Shown here piece by piece: positions 10,213 to 20,543 of a DNA stretch of 64,000 nt. Each line of letters starts with the position of its first letter. Position 1 is the stretch's first letter. Under the pieces are notes generated by a model. It worked only from the letters and a program-made list of their open reading frames with translations. It was not told the DNA's origin and searched no databases. A program made the position numbers and the translations under genes. This DNA is from Branchiostoma belcheri (lineage: Eukaryota; Chordata; Leptocardii; Amphioxiformes; Branchiostomatidae), in assembly GCF_001625305.1 (NCBI RefSeq), contig NW_017803926.1, positions 60,747 through 124,746 of the forward strand, read 5' to 3'.

Positions 10213-10450
10213 CTTGTGGCAACATTAAACATCGTCGCACGACGGAGTTCGACACTATCTGTGCCCAGACTTGAAGAAAGAAGGACAGATGATCTGTCCT
10301 GAGTACCACATACTATTGATCTGGCCACTCAAGCTGTCCGCCTCGTTACACCGAGCGGCGCGCCTTTGATCTCCACAGTCACGTGGTCCCGCGGCTCCGC
10401 CTACCAATGACATGACCTCAGGCTAACTTCTCGGCACACAAATTAATGGG
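10213..10450 (-). promoter_or_regulatory. Putative 5' UTR/promoter of the ZNRF3-like gene
   Basis: GC- and CpG-richer than the intron, directly upstream of the start codon. It contains GGCGCGCC and a CCAAT-like word on the minus strand (ATTGG complement near 10405). No TATA box is evident and no transcription start can be fixed by eye. Confidence 0.35.
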
Positions 10451-10913
10451 CCGGCCCAAGTTAAACACTCGATTCACTGCTGTAGGCAAACAAAGTGACA
10501 AACTGATATGCTGGGCACTCTATTAACGCCATTTAACATTTCCATTCCCTTCCAATGTAAAAATGGCTGTTCCAAATTAAAGTTTTGCAGAAATAGACTG
10601 AAGTTACTACTGCCCATAGACACCATGATGGATGGACCATGGATGGACAACAGCACCCGGGGTCCCCAATCTAAAATGAAATTTTCTCAATCTGCCCCCC
10701 CCCCCTACAACAACCATGGAGGTAGAAAAATCACACTTTTCTACCTCCATGCAACAACAGACTCTTTCCAAAATACCTCAAAGCAATATTGACTCTTCTA
10801 ATACCCCTCCCCATCTCCGATTACGCAGTTGGAATTTTGTGGATGACTGAGCGCCTCACTCTCCAAGCAGATGTTACAGCAAGGATTAGCCAAGGACATT
10901 ATCAGCTAATGGC
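10451..10913. other. Intergenic, nothing recognised except a small hairpin
   Basis: At about 10712-10752, CATGGAGGTAGAAAA and its complement form a short hairpin after a run of C. No gene is seen. Confidence 0.4.
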
Positions 10914-11044
10914 TAGCCTCTACCAGGCTTCGGGAGGCGGCTGGAAAGAGTAGAAATCGGCCAAATCCAAATAAAGAGATAACATGCCAGGGGGGTGGTC
11001 CGGTACTAAGAGAGAACTGTTTGCCGCACTCTGGTAGAGGCTAG
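10914..11044. mobile_element. Small MITE, copy 1 of a TAGCCTCTACCAG family
   Basis: The left end TAGCCTCTACCAGG and the right end CTGGTAGAGGCTA are inverted, about 130 bases apart. The interior has GGCTGGAAAGAGTAGAAATC. The same interior occurs at 11803-11868, and its complement at 16870-16960. Confidence 0.65.
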
Positions 11045-11802
11045 GTGCCTATGGCTACTACTACAGTGCTTGGCCCGTTCAAGGAGGTCAACCTTGGCTC
11101 ATTGGATACTGCCTTGCAATTGCCGCGATTGATTACGGTTATGGCGCCATGCCGCGTGGTCAATACATTTTATCTACTATTGACCTTAGTCTGTCAATAA
11201 GATTGGTTCGAGCGGGAGCTCGACCAAAGTAAAGTAAAGTAAGTGTTAATAAGAATTTTTCCACTTTTGACGGGCTAAAACCGGTAAATTAGGTTCAATT
11301 GCTGTCGAAGAATTTTTTCACTATTGACGGCTAACTACACTGGCTATGTATAGCCATAGGGAGAATATTGATAGGCCCTAAGTCTCTATATTCCAACTGA
11401 AAGTGATTTTATGTGTAATTGAGTGTATTGTATTCAAATCATTGTGGAACATCTGTACATAATTAAAAAAAAATAAAATATTTAAACTCTCTACATGCCA
11501 ATAGTAAAAACCCCTTCATACTAACGCACAAAATGTATAACGTTATGTATATGTAGGGGAGCTAGATTTCAATCAGTCATATCATCACTTCAAAGAAAAA
11601 ACACATTTGTTGCATACGATTTTGTTGTGCAAAAGACCACACGAGCAAACGTCAGCTTTTGGAAAAGCAGTTATTATTTTTAATTGTTTATAATTGTTAA
11701 CATCTTACTTAAGTTTGCCATATGCCAGAAATGAATTGCACAAAAGATACTGGAAAATGGTATTATAAGTTATTTGTGTGAATATGCTTTTGGAAAAGTC
11801 AT
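11045..11802. other. Intergenic; short (AAAGT)n run near 11222
   Basis: The stretch 11045-11242 ends in an AAAGTAAAGTAAAGTAA run, as some retrotransposon 3' ends do, but no coding part is visible. The rest shows nothing. Confidence 0.3.
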
Positions 11803-11868
11803 AGCCTCTACTGGGCTTCTGGAGGTGGCTGGAAAGAGTAGAAATCGGCCAAATAGAGAGATCTAAAT
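11803..11868. mobile_element. Small MITE fragment, copy 2 of the TAGCCTCTACCAG family
   Basis: AGCCTCTACTGGGCTTCTGG followed by GGCTGGAAAGAGTAGAAATC matches copy 1 at 10914. The right end is missing. Confidence 0.6.
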
Positions 11869-13040
11869 ATCATTGGCACAAGTAATGTTATAAGCAGACT
11901 GCATCTAAATTCACACTTTTTAGCATTGCTACTATTTAAGTCAGCATGCTGACCACTTCTTTGAGACAATGCCACCCAAGGAGCTATTCCCATTTTGGCC
12001 TCCGGCCAGATTTTTTCAAAAGATTTCTTGTTTCCCTAAATCAGGCGAAAACTAATGTCATCCATAAAAATTTCTTGCTGTGGCCTATATGGGAAGCGCA
12101 AAGGTAGCGTACAGATAGCGAACTTGCTCAACACCTGGGCTACAACAGGGGGCCTGTTCCTCTAGACTTCATGGTAAACGGAACTCCTGAAGCATTTTAA
12201 GTAAGATGTGAAAAAAAAATTAAATCAAGAGTTGAGTAGTTTGTTAAGATTTTATCTTTCTAATATGTTTTTCTGAAAAGTAGATGATAATTGGGGAAAC
12301 GTCTTTAATAGTAGAGTGCAGTATGTTTATCAAAAATGCATTTTGACACTTTTAACACAAAATATCCCTTTGTACCGCCACCCCCCAAAAAATATAATAG
12401 GAGTGGCTATTTTGCATATTATCAATATATCTATATATAACAAAAATATGTGTCTTTTTGTTGCCTGTACTTTGGGATGATACGCCAGTTGCCTGTTTTT
12501 TTCTCTTGGTCCCGAAAATGTGTAGTGTACGCAGGTTGATTTGAATAGTTTCTAAATAAATGTAGTAGCATAAAAAGCTATGGGTACACATAATCTGAGT
12601 TTCCTGAAACCTCTAAAGATGGTGGACTTATGGCAGAAGCCGCTTTGAACTGTGGTTGTAAATACACGAAATAAAAGCCAAAGATTGTAGTGTCCGTAGA
12701 GATCTGTAGTGTCCATTCTATCTGTGTATATGCGCAAATGTAAATCATTCGTATTGCAAAAGGGTGGGTGTATCTCTTGACATCTCCAACTTATCAAGGC
12801 CTTTACAGTCTAACTGATATGCCTGCATAAAGGCCGGGTACGGATATTATAATCGGGGCGAACGTTGGATACAGGCGGCCAATTGATACAGGACTGGCCA
12901 ATATAAAGTCCCCTTGCCCCACCGAATCTGCTTGGAGATTACGGATATTATAGGGAATTTACGATGGCTTGGGTGAAAGGGAAACAAAAACGATAAATAG
13001 CGGCGAGTTGGAGAACTCCAGTCAGAAGCTCTGAGGAAGC
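11869..13040. other. Intergenic AT-rich sequence
   Basis: No gene recognised. Near 12045-12095, ATGTCATCCATAAAAATTT and TGCTGTGGCCTA are a decayed terminus of the GGCCACA MITE family seen intact at 42784. Confidence 0.4.
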
Positions 13041-13041
13041 C

Positions 13042-13122
13042 GTTCTCACCTGCTTACGTTTCGATGTCTATCAGGCACCTTGAAGGTGCCTGATAGACAT
13101 CGAAACGTAAGCAGGTGAGAAC
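13042..13122. repeat. Near-perfect 81-base palindrome
   Basis: Forty bases (from GTTCTCACCTGCTTACG to CAGGCACCTT) are followed by one G at 13082 and then their exact reverse complement. Just before it is AGAAGCTCTGAGGAAGC. The same two blocks (in the opposite strand) recur at 33486-33555, so one arm is part of a dispersed repeat and this locus carries an inverted duplication of it. Confidence 0.9.
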
Positions 13123-13556
13123 CTTACTGGTTGTGTAAGAAGAAAATTCTATACCCTAAGTATCTTCCAACCTGATGAAATTATTTACGGACATTTTAAC
13201 TGAGTTGGGGGCGGCCCATGATGAGAAGGACTCATTGCGAATGAAAACAGCAGGAAGCAGCAGGGAATACGCCCAGAAGACGCTTGGCATTCGTTGGAAG
13301 AGCGTTAGGCATGCGGTGGACATACGTTGAATGCTCAAACGCAATGGCGATACACATGATGATACGCAGACGTGTGACGGCTCTATTATTCGCCATACCG
13401 GTGTGTCCGGCCAGTCAAGTCACATTGTTCAACCTTCATGACCCATAATGAAGGCAACGTTTTTTATTTTATTTTTATTCCCATCAGTTTCGGGATTCCC
13501 TGAGGATGTCATCCATATAGTATTAAATTTAATCAGCATAGATTGTCAGCATAGAT
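13123..13556. other. Intergenic, nothing recognised
   Basis: There is a decayed GATGTCATCCATA word near 13505 (GGCCACA MITE family). No coding signal. Confidence 0.4.
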
Positions 13557-14407
13557 AACTAGAGTTCCCCGATCTCATACCTTCGCCAAATGCGATGTTA
13601 ATCTTTATGACTGACAAATTATACATTAGATTATTCCCCCCTGATTTAACAAATAGGAACCTAATTTTCATGAATTATATCATTTTATCATAATCTAAAC
13701 CAAAAGACAGTCTTATATTAACAAAAAATGCATTCTAGTTTTTCCTAATAAATTATGCAAATGAGGTCCTGATTTGAATAAATTATGTTTAATGATGTTC
13801 ACCTCAACTTAACTTTCAAATACCACAAGTATGAAATTCCAGGCAGTTATTACATAATTATAAAATTTTCTCATTAATTATGCAAATTAAGTCATTATTA
13901 ACATAATCAATATCTGCCTGTGTTTCTCTCATTGTCAATTACCAATGTCACAAGCTTCAATTGTCCTATCATGGAATGCAGCTGATTTATAGAATTTCCC
14001 CATAAATTATGCAAATTACATCCATATTTGCATAATTGTCACATAATTTTATTAAGCATCACGTAAGCTACCTACATACCAAAAATCATGACAATCCGTC
14101 AACCGGTTCTTGAGTTATACCCTTTTTGAATATTTTCAAGAATATATCCCTGCAGTTCCAGAGCAAGCCGCTAGGGGGCCCAAACTCATGTCACTTCTTC
14201 CCCAACACAAGAGCTACCAACCATCTACATTTCATTACCATAGCATGTCTAGATCATGAGATATCAAAACCGGAAGTTCAACTGCAGTGCTATAACAAGC
14301 CGCTAGGGGGTCCAAAATCTAATCATTTTGAGGTCTCATCAAGACCTACCCACCTACCAAGTATCAAGACAATCCATCAAGGCCTTCTCAAGTTATCGTA
14401 TTTACAG

Positions 14408-14440
<33 letters not shown>

Positions 14441-14481
14441 AACGCCTCTGAAAACATAACCTTCTTGGCGAAGGTAATGAT
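13557..14481 (+). mobile_element. TACCTCC repeat family, copy A (ACCTTCGCC subtype)
   Basis: It begins CTAGAGTTCCCCGATCTCAT then ACCTTCGCCAA, and ends TTGGCGAAGGTAATG. In between it carries the family signature: repeated ATTATGCAAAT and TTTGCATAATT words, CAGAGCAAGCCGCTAGGGGG, CCGGAAGTTC, then a (CA)n run near 14410. Other copies have TACCTCCATGAAAT ends instead. No coding capacity; a non-autonomous DNA element seems likely. Confidence 0.75.
14405..14440. repeat. (CA)n microsatellite
   Basis: Simple CA repeat at the usual place just before the right end of a TACCTCC-family element. Confidence 0.9.
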
Positions 14482-14577
14482 TGGTTGCTTTATTGTTAAA
14501 ACATACTAGTCATAGATCGGCATCGGAGTCACGAGCTTAACAGTACGTAAAACTTAAACCACAGTAAACATAATTAT

Positions 14578-16032
14578 TACCTCCATGAAATGTGTCATGG
14601 AGGTTATATTTTCAGTTGCGTTTATCTGTCCGTCTGTCCGTCTGTCCGTCTGTTGGTCAACAAGATAACTCAAGAACGCCTGGATGGATTGGTTTCATAC
14701 TTGGTGTGTTGGTAGGGTGTGACAAAAACTGGAAATGATTAGATTTTGGTCCCCCTAGTGGCTTCCCTTGGTACTGCAGTGCAACTTCCGGTTTTGATAT
14801 CTCGCGATCTGGACATGCTAGGGTCATGAAATTTGGATGAATGAATGAATGAATGAATGACTGGTTTATTTGATCAACATCAACATGATCCTTTAAAAAG
14901 TTCATCGCAGCCAAATAAAGTGGCTGAATTACATACTTTTCACATAAAGAGTTAGGCTATATACAAATTGGCATTTGGTTCAAATATTAATATTTACATA
15001 TAATAATAACGTTCTAAATGTGGAGAGGTTACTGTTACTGTTCGTTTAGTAGTTTTATCATGTACGGAATGGGACTGTTCTTGTATCTGTTTGTTCGTGC
15101 TTTGAATGTGGACAGAAGGTGTTTATTTCTAGTGTCTCTGGAGCTAGAAGGTAGCTCTCGTGCTTGGGAAGAAGTCACATGAGTTTGGGCCCCCTAGCGG
15201 CTTGTTCTGGAACTGCAGGATGGTTTCTTTAAAAATATTCGAGAGAGGATAACTGAACAACTGTTTGATGGATGATCATGATTTTTGGTATGTAGGTAGC
15301 TGAAATGATGCTTGACATGATTAAAATACAATTATGCAAATCAGGATCTAATTTTCATAATTAATGAGGAAATTCTATAAATCTGCTGTATTCCATATTA
15401 GGGCTATGAAACACTTTAGACATATGTAATTGAGAACAACAAGATCATTGGTAGATATTGATTATGTAAATGAAGACCTAATTTGCATAATTAATGGCAA
15501 ATTGATACAATTTTATGGTGGTAACTGCTGTGAATTTAATACTTGCCATACTTGGAAGTTCAATTAAGGCGAACATCACTAAACATAATTTATTCAAATC
15601 AGGACCTCATTTGCATAATTTATGAGGAAACGCTAGAATAGCCTTATTTCTTAAGATAACCCTGTCATTGGGCGGAGAATATGATCAAATTATATAATAT
15701 ATGCAAATGGGCTCTTATAATTTGCATATTGGCAGTAAAAAAATGTATAATTCGTCAGCTTGGATGGCAAACATGAGTTGGCAAAGGTATGTCAGAGGTC
15801 ATACTTAGTACTTGCATATAACCAACAATATCATACGTTGCCCATGTTAAATGGTAAGGATTTCACCAGTGTGTTGTATGTTACTAGGTAGGGGCTATGT
15901 GAATAATTTGTATAAAAAATTTGCTAATGAGCAGGATTGTAAATGTAAGCCATTTATGTGATCATCACTATGCATAAGCTTTACGAAAGCACTAAACATG
16001 TCATGGAGGTATGAGATTGTCGAACTCTAGTT
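14578..16032 (-). mobile_element. TACCTCC repeat family, copy B, reverse, with nested LINE piece
   Basis: It starts TTACCTCCATGAAATGTGTC at 14578 and ends CATGGAGGTATGAGATTG near 16020 before the AACTCTAG flank. Internal landmarks are in reverse order compared with copy A: TCTGTCCG repeats, CCCCCTAGTGGCTT, ACTTCCGGTTTTGATATCTC, then ATTTGCATAATT words. A 310-base LINE fragment is inserted at about 14837-15150. Confidence 0.8.
14837..15150 (-). mobile_element. 5'-truncated LINE 3' end with (TGAA)n tail
   Basis: Read on the minus strand, the piece starts near 15150 and codes RNKHLLSTFKARTNRYKNSP then IPYMIKLLNEQ and a stop. This is the C-terminal pattern of CR1/L2-type reverse transcriptase ORFs. 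It then runs through a 3' UTR into a TGAA tandem tail at 14837-14860. It is inserted inside copy B of the TACCTCC family. Confidence 0.75.
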
Positions 16033-16415
16033 ATAATAATATGTACAAGTAACATTTAACTTCAATTCGTGTTGTCATATTTACTACAAGTGCGTAGTAG
16101 AAAAAAGCGGTCTCTGTTTGGAATCATTATACGTAACGTTAATATTGTAACAGGTTTACTGACATCATACTACCATTATACCAAAGAATATTATACCAGA
16201 GAGTTTGACCTTTATGTTCTAGGTGAGACCGAGAACTTTTTGATCACCCCTCGTATCACTTCCATCAAGGAGGTTAACTTGTATTTTATATAACCTCCTA
16301 ACCTTGCATCCACCTTAGTTTTCACACTGAAGACATATTATTCTACATCGGTTCCAGTTTGTTCTGAACACCAAAGTACTTCCAAACATGTCGAATCCGC
16401 CGATGTCTTTACTTT

Positions 16416-16579
16416 TAATCCCCAAAATGCTGCGTTTGGCGAGTGTTAAATACCTTGATAACATCGACCGACGGCGATGTGCACGTGTGGCTCCCTATAA
16501 TAATATCTAGACTTAGACTCCATTCAAATGACCTACCGAGTATATGTGGCTTCGTTAAACCGTGGGTCGCGGATCTTCT

Positions 16580-16622
<43 letters not shown>

Positions 16623-16836
16623 GGTTTTTATTGTCCAAACAGTACCCGTACAGTCGCAGCCTTTATACGGCTGAATTGATGCAGGGTATAACATAATAAT
16701 AACATTCTAATCCCCAAAATGCTGCGTTTGGCGAGTGTTAAATACCTTGATAACATCGACCGACGGTGATGTGCACGTGTGGCTCCCTATAATAATATCT
16801 AGACTTAGACTCCATTCAAATGACCTACCGAGTATA
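16416..16836 (+). repeat. 129-base direct duplication around a (TAA)n tract
   Basis: 16416-16544 and 16708-16836 read the same (starting TAATCCCCAAAATGCTGCG, ending CTACCGAGTATA) with a single difference noticed (CGGCGATG versus CGGTGATG). Between them are a unique piece, a (TAA)n run at 16581-16621 and TGGTTTTTATTGTCC. Recent local duplication or an assembly artefact. Confidence 0.85.
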
Positions 16837-16854
16837 ACGTTATGTCTTATGATC

Positions 16855-16960
16855 TCTTACGGCCCGGGATCTTCTCTGGTTTTCTATCCCTTTATTTCGG
16901 CCAATTTCTACTATTTTTCCAGCGATCCGTGGTCCCTGGTAGAGGCTAAAAGTCCCTCCT
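16855..16960. mobile_element. Small MITE, copy 3 of the TAGCCTCTACCAG family (reverse)
   Basis: CGGCCAATTTCTACT, then TTTCCAGCG, then CCTGGTAGAGGCTA are the complement of copy 1 at 10914-11044. The left terminus is decayed. Confidence 0.5.
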
Positions 16961-16999
16961 ATTTAAAAAGAGGCTAAAAGTAGATAGCAACGACAGCAA

Positions 17000-17760
17000 C
17001 TCCTCCCCCAGGTCGGTCCGTTCTGCCCGTAGAGATGTCGCTAGATGTCGCTCTTGCAAGTAAGCGTACAAGCGAACGTGTTTGTTGACCTTTGAACCGC
17101 ATCTATGACTCCGAGATAGACATGGAGAGTGGCTCTGTATCTAAGTATGGTAAAGCTGTAACAGGATTAGGAAGAACAACGATCACATCCGAGTCTTCTG
17201 AATTATATCACCATGCTTTAACAGATGGCGGCACGTGGAGCGATTGTTCAATACTTGTCACGGAGTACTCAAACTGTATGGAAGCTATTTGTCTGAAGCT
17301 GCCATCGGACTTGGCGTCGTGCCTTTTCCTGGAGCTGAGCAGGTCCCCGACCTACACACTCCGGTTCGCACGGTGGGTCACCAGAACACGCCCGGAGAAA
17401 CGAAGCACAAACGTCGACAACATGTTATGTAACGTCTACCAAAAAAGACAGGAAAATTTAGTGTCTGGCAATCACGAAATGAAGAACAGACAAACAACGT
17501 TAACGTTACAACGATTTGAAAGCAGATTTTCAAATTATGAAATTCTCTCAGTTTGTCTGAAGTTGAAGGATGCTTCTGGCATGACCTGGCTCGTTCATGT
17601 GGCAATAGAACTGCAGGAACCTATGAACACCGGGACGCAACGAGACTTGTGTTGGTGGGTAGTGTCACGATTGTGTGTGCATAAACGTTAACATGCAGTA
17701 GTAGCATAGTACATGTAGCAGAGGGCTGTGGGGTTGTGGAAAAAGCAGTCCAGTCCTGAT
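17000..17760 (+). other. Uncharacterised region with a 199-codon open frame
   Basis: A plus-strand frame at 17092-17691 stays open for 199 codons, and a second frame has GGCACGTGGAGC and a good start context (ACAGATGGCGG at 17222). Neither gives a domain I recognise. The region is CpG-richer than its surroundings, so it could hold a promoter and first exon of the gene whose last exons are at 32909-36172, but nothing proves it. Confidence 0.25.
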
Positions 17761-17769
17761 TGGTCAGCA

Positions 17770-20055
17770 CTGAAAAGGGGTCTGCCTATTACCGGAAAAC
17801 ACATTCACATATAGGAGGCTTAAATCTACCGGAATACACCTTGCATTGATGAGATAACACCCCAAGTCGCTGTTTTTTGGTATAAGATAACTTATATGTA
17901 GCCCAGGGAACAAGAAGTCACTTAAATTCTGAAGCGGCAATCGGAGGCGGCCCGGCCAGTCACCATGTTTGTTTACATAGCGTAACGCAATATGTTTGTT
18001 TAAGGCGATCACAGAAGAGAAGTGAAATGTACCAAAATAAAAAGTTCTTTTGCACTTCAGCATCACAGTTTGCTACATATTTTGACCATGGGATAACTTA
18101 TGCGTGGCACAGAGAACAAAAAAATCACTATCGGGCCCGATAGTCGGCGGAGGCAAACGCGGCCAGTCGCCATGTTGTTTAACGTTACATAGCGTATGTT
18201 TGTTCAGCGAAATCACAGCAGAGAAGTGAAATGTATCGAAATAAAAAGTTGTGGCCCAGGGAAGAAAGAATCCCGTCGAGCCGCGGGATCTGTGGGATTA
18301 ACAATAGAGCGGAACCTGATAAATTGAAGGCTTTTATATCTCACCGAGACTGACACCCAAGTGTACAGCCTTCTCTCAGTAAATGCCCATTTATACCTCC
18401 GCAGTCGCCAGAAGTACGGACCAGGTCTCCGTTTCAACCAATGATTCAACATTTAGCTTGGTTTTCCTGTACAACAAAATATATCTCGGGAGCGGACAAG
18501 CTTGGACAGGAATGCCTGGTTTGTTCTCTACCAGCCATGACTAAAAATAGCAATTTTATCTGCTTTCCGTTGAAGCGCCGAACTTAAAATGCAAATGTTC
18601 TCACTTTAAACGATCAGCCAGAGGCGGGCATTGTGACGTCACCAGCTCAAATACGTTCTAGGTGGTTTATACCACCTATACCAGCCAGAAATGGACGAAA
18701 AGTCAACTCTTGCGCAAGAGCATCCCTGTACCTATCTTTTCCATGGCAACACCTGTTCATTGAGCTTGAATTAACAACAAAAACCGCTTCGAGAGGATGC
18801 GATCATTGTGACGTCAGATTCATTATGTGCACTGAATGGTATACATGGCGGGAGAAGCAAAATCAGCCTTCGGGGGCGGTAACTTTCAACCACCTGTTAC
18901 CCAAGAAGGAAACACCGCCCACAACCCAAACTTGGCATAATGCATAGAGGAAACCTTTTTCTACCCAAGGACAATATTAATTAAGATTTTGATTAATTAA
19001 CGGTGCACACACCAATTCTTCCGCGACAGGAGCCTGGCGACAGGGGTCCAATGTAGTGTGCGGAAAAAAAATGACGAAGAGGTTCCGATGGTTCATGTTT
19101 GAGTTTACATTTCTCATAATCTGCTGCAAAATGGCTGGAAAGTGTAAGAAGTGACGTGTTTTGGGTGAAAATTGATTTCGGGCCCGAGGCTACTTTCGGG
19201 TGTCCTTTCGCCTTCAGCGCGGTGCTTCGGTTTGACCTAGATATGTGTTGTATGCGTTCTGGGGGTGCTGTCGCTATGCCTCGCGCGACGGGCTATTGTG
19301 ATAATCTCAGTGTTAGGATTTTCTTTATACTTTTCTTGATAATGTTTTCTCTTTCCGACCATATAAGTCATATTAGTGGCTAAATTCTGGGTGATGGGTC
19401 TAATTCCACGTGAAAATGGCCAATTTTTGGCATCATTTTTCATCGAAAAATTCTTTTTCCCTCTAAAATTTACAAAAATGTGAGAGGTGAAAGAAATCGA
19501 AATTCTATTGTCCTCGTAGCTAAAGCGATATCCTTCATTTGCAAACACAGTGTTTTGGCTTAAGAGGTATTTCCTGAAAGAGACGGTCGCTAGAGTTGAG
19601 GGTATGCAGAATCGAATTGAGACCCAAAATAAACTGCGGTGTGCCCCCTTAAAATAGATTTACTTCATCTAGTACATTGTACCAGTCTTTTATCCCATAT
19701 AATGTTTTTGTGTTGTACACAGTGTATTTATAAGTATAAAAAGAACTCTTTATTTCACTTCTCTGCAGTGATCGTGCTAAACAAACATACGCTATGTAAA
19801 CGACATGGCAACTGGCCGCATTTGTCGCCTCCAGTCGACAGTTGCCAGCGATTCATAGTGATTTGTTCCCTGGGCCATGTATAAGTTTAATATGTTATGG
19901 GTAAACTTTAGTAGTCAGCAAACTGCGATGTTGAAGTGTAAAAGAACTTTTTATTTCGATACATTTCACTTCTCTGCTGTGATTTCGCTAAACAAACATA
20001 CACTATGTAAACAACATGGCAAACTGCAATTTTCCGGTAAATAGGTACATGTAGA
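17770..20055. mobile_element. Foldback composite with tandem subunits in each arm
   Basis: The left arm (17770-18260) starts TATTACCGGAAAAC; the right arm (19690-20050) ends TTTTCCGGTAAATAG. Each arm holds two subunits built of GAAGTGAAATGTA, AATAAAAAGTT, TTACATAGCGTA and GGGAACA words, inverted between arms. The middle includes a TTAA-flanked insert (19001-19648) and sequence unrelated to the arms. Confidence 0.65.
18997..19652. mobile_element. TTAA-flanked MITE (piggyBac/Kolobok type)
   Basis: The element at 19001-19648 is bounded by TTAA at 18997-19000 and 19649-19652. The ends CGGTGCACACACC and the complement GGGGGCACACCGC are imperfect inverted repeats. A related left part (ACCCCAGTTCTTCCGCGACC, then CTCATAAACTGC and ATGGCTGAAGAGTG) occurs at 40560-40740. 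TTAA duplications are produced by piggyBac and Kolobok transposases; which one cannot be told. Confidence 0.65.
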
Positions 20056-20075
20056 CAGCTGAAAAAAGTGGAGTG

Positions 20076-20437
20076 CATGCCCGTTGCCAGGGGGGGTTCG
20101 GAAGAACCCCCCAACAAGGCTCAAAGGTCCACTTTTTGGTCCACTTTTTATGTAAAGGTCCACTTTTTATGTAAAGGTCCAAGATTTTTCTTGAAAAGAT
20201 GGACTGGAATCGTAGAAAAACTGCTCCCTTTGTCATTGAATAAAAATTTATCTCTGATTTTTTCTTGGAAATCCTCTCAAAAATGCACGAAATGCCATTT
20301 TAGGAGGTTCATTTTTCAAAATTTTACGGGGGAGCATGCCCCCGCCCCCCCCAGGAACCTTGCGCCTTCGCCGCTCGAGGTCCCCTCAAGCAGTGGGAAG
20401 AACCCCCCATTCAAAATCCTAGCTACGGGCATGGTGT
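20076..20437 (+). repeat. GCCCGTAGC(C)AGG dispersed repeat, copy 1
   Basis: The ends are inverted (TGCCCGTTGCCAGGGGGG at left, CTAGCTACGGGCATGG at right). Inside are GGTCCACTTTTTATGTAAA repeats and CCTCAAGCAGTGGGAAG. An inverted, equally complete copy lies at 46158-46517. No coding capacity. Confidence 0.75.
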
Positions 20438-20543
20438 GAATCGTCTGTGTGTAGTTGCACCCTGGGCAAAAGGCATTTTACACGACTTTCCCCACAAAAC
20501 TCAAGTGAAAATTAGTATTGTCTGTCCAGATGCAATTTCAACA

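Noticed and set aside
11203-11225. A tRNA-like box (GGTTCGAGCGGGAGCTCGACC)
   Set aside because: The stretch is a small GAGCTC-centred palindrome with no matching A box or clover-leaf; not a tRNA.
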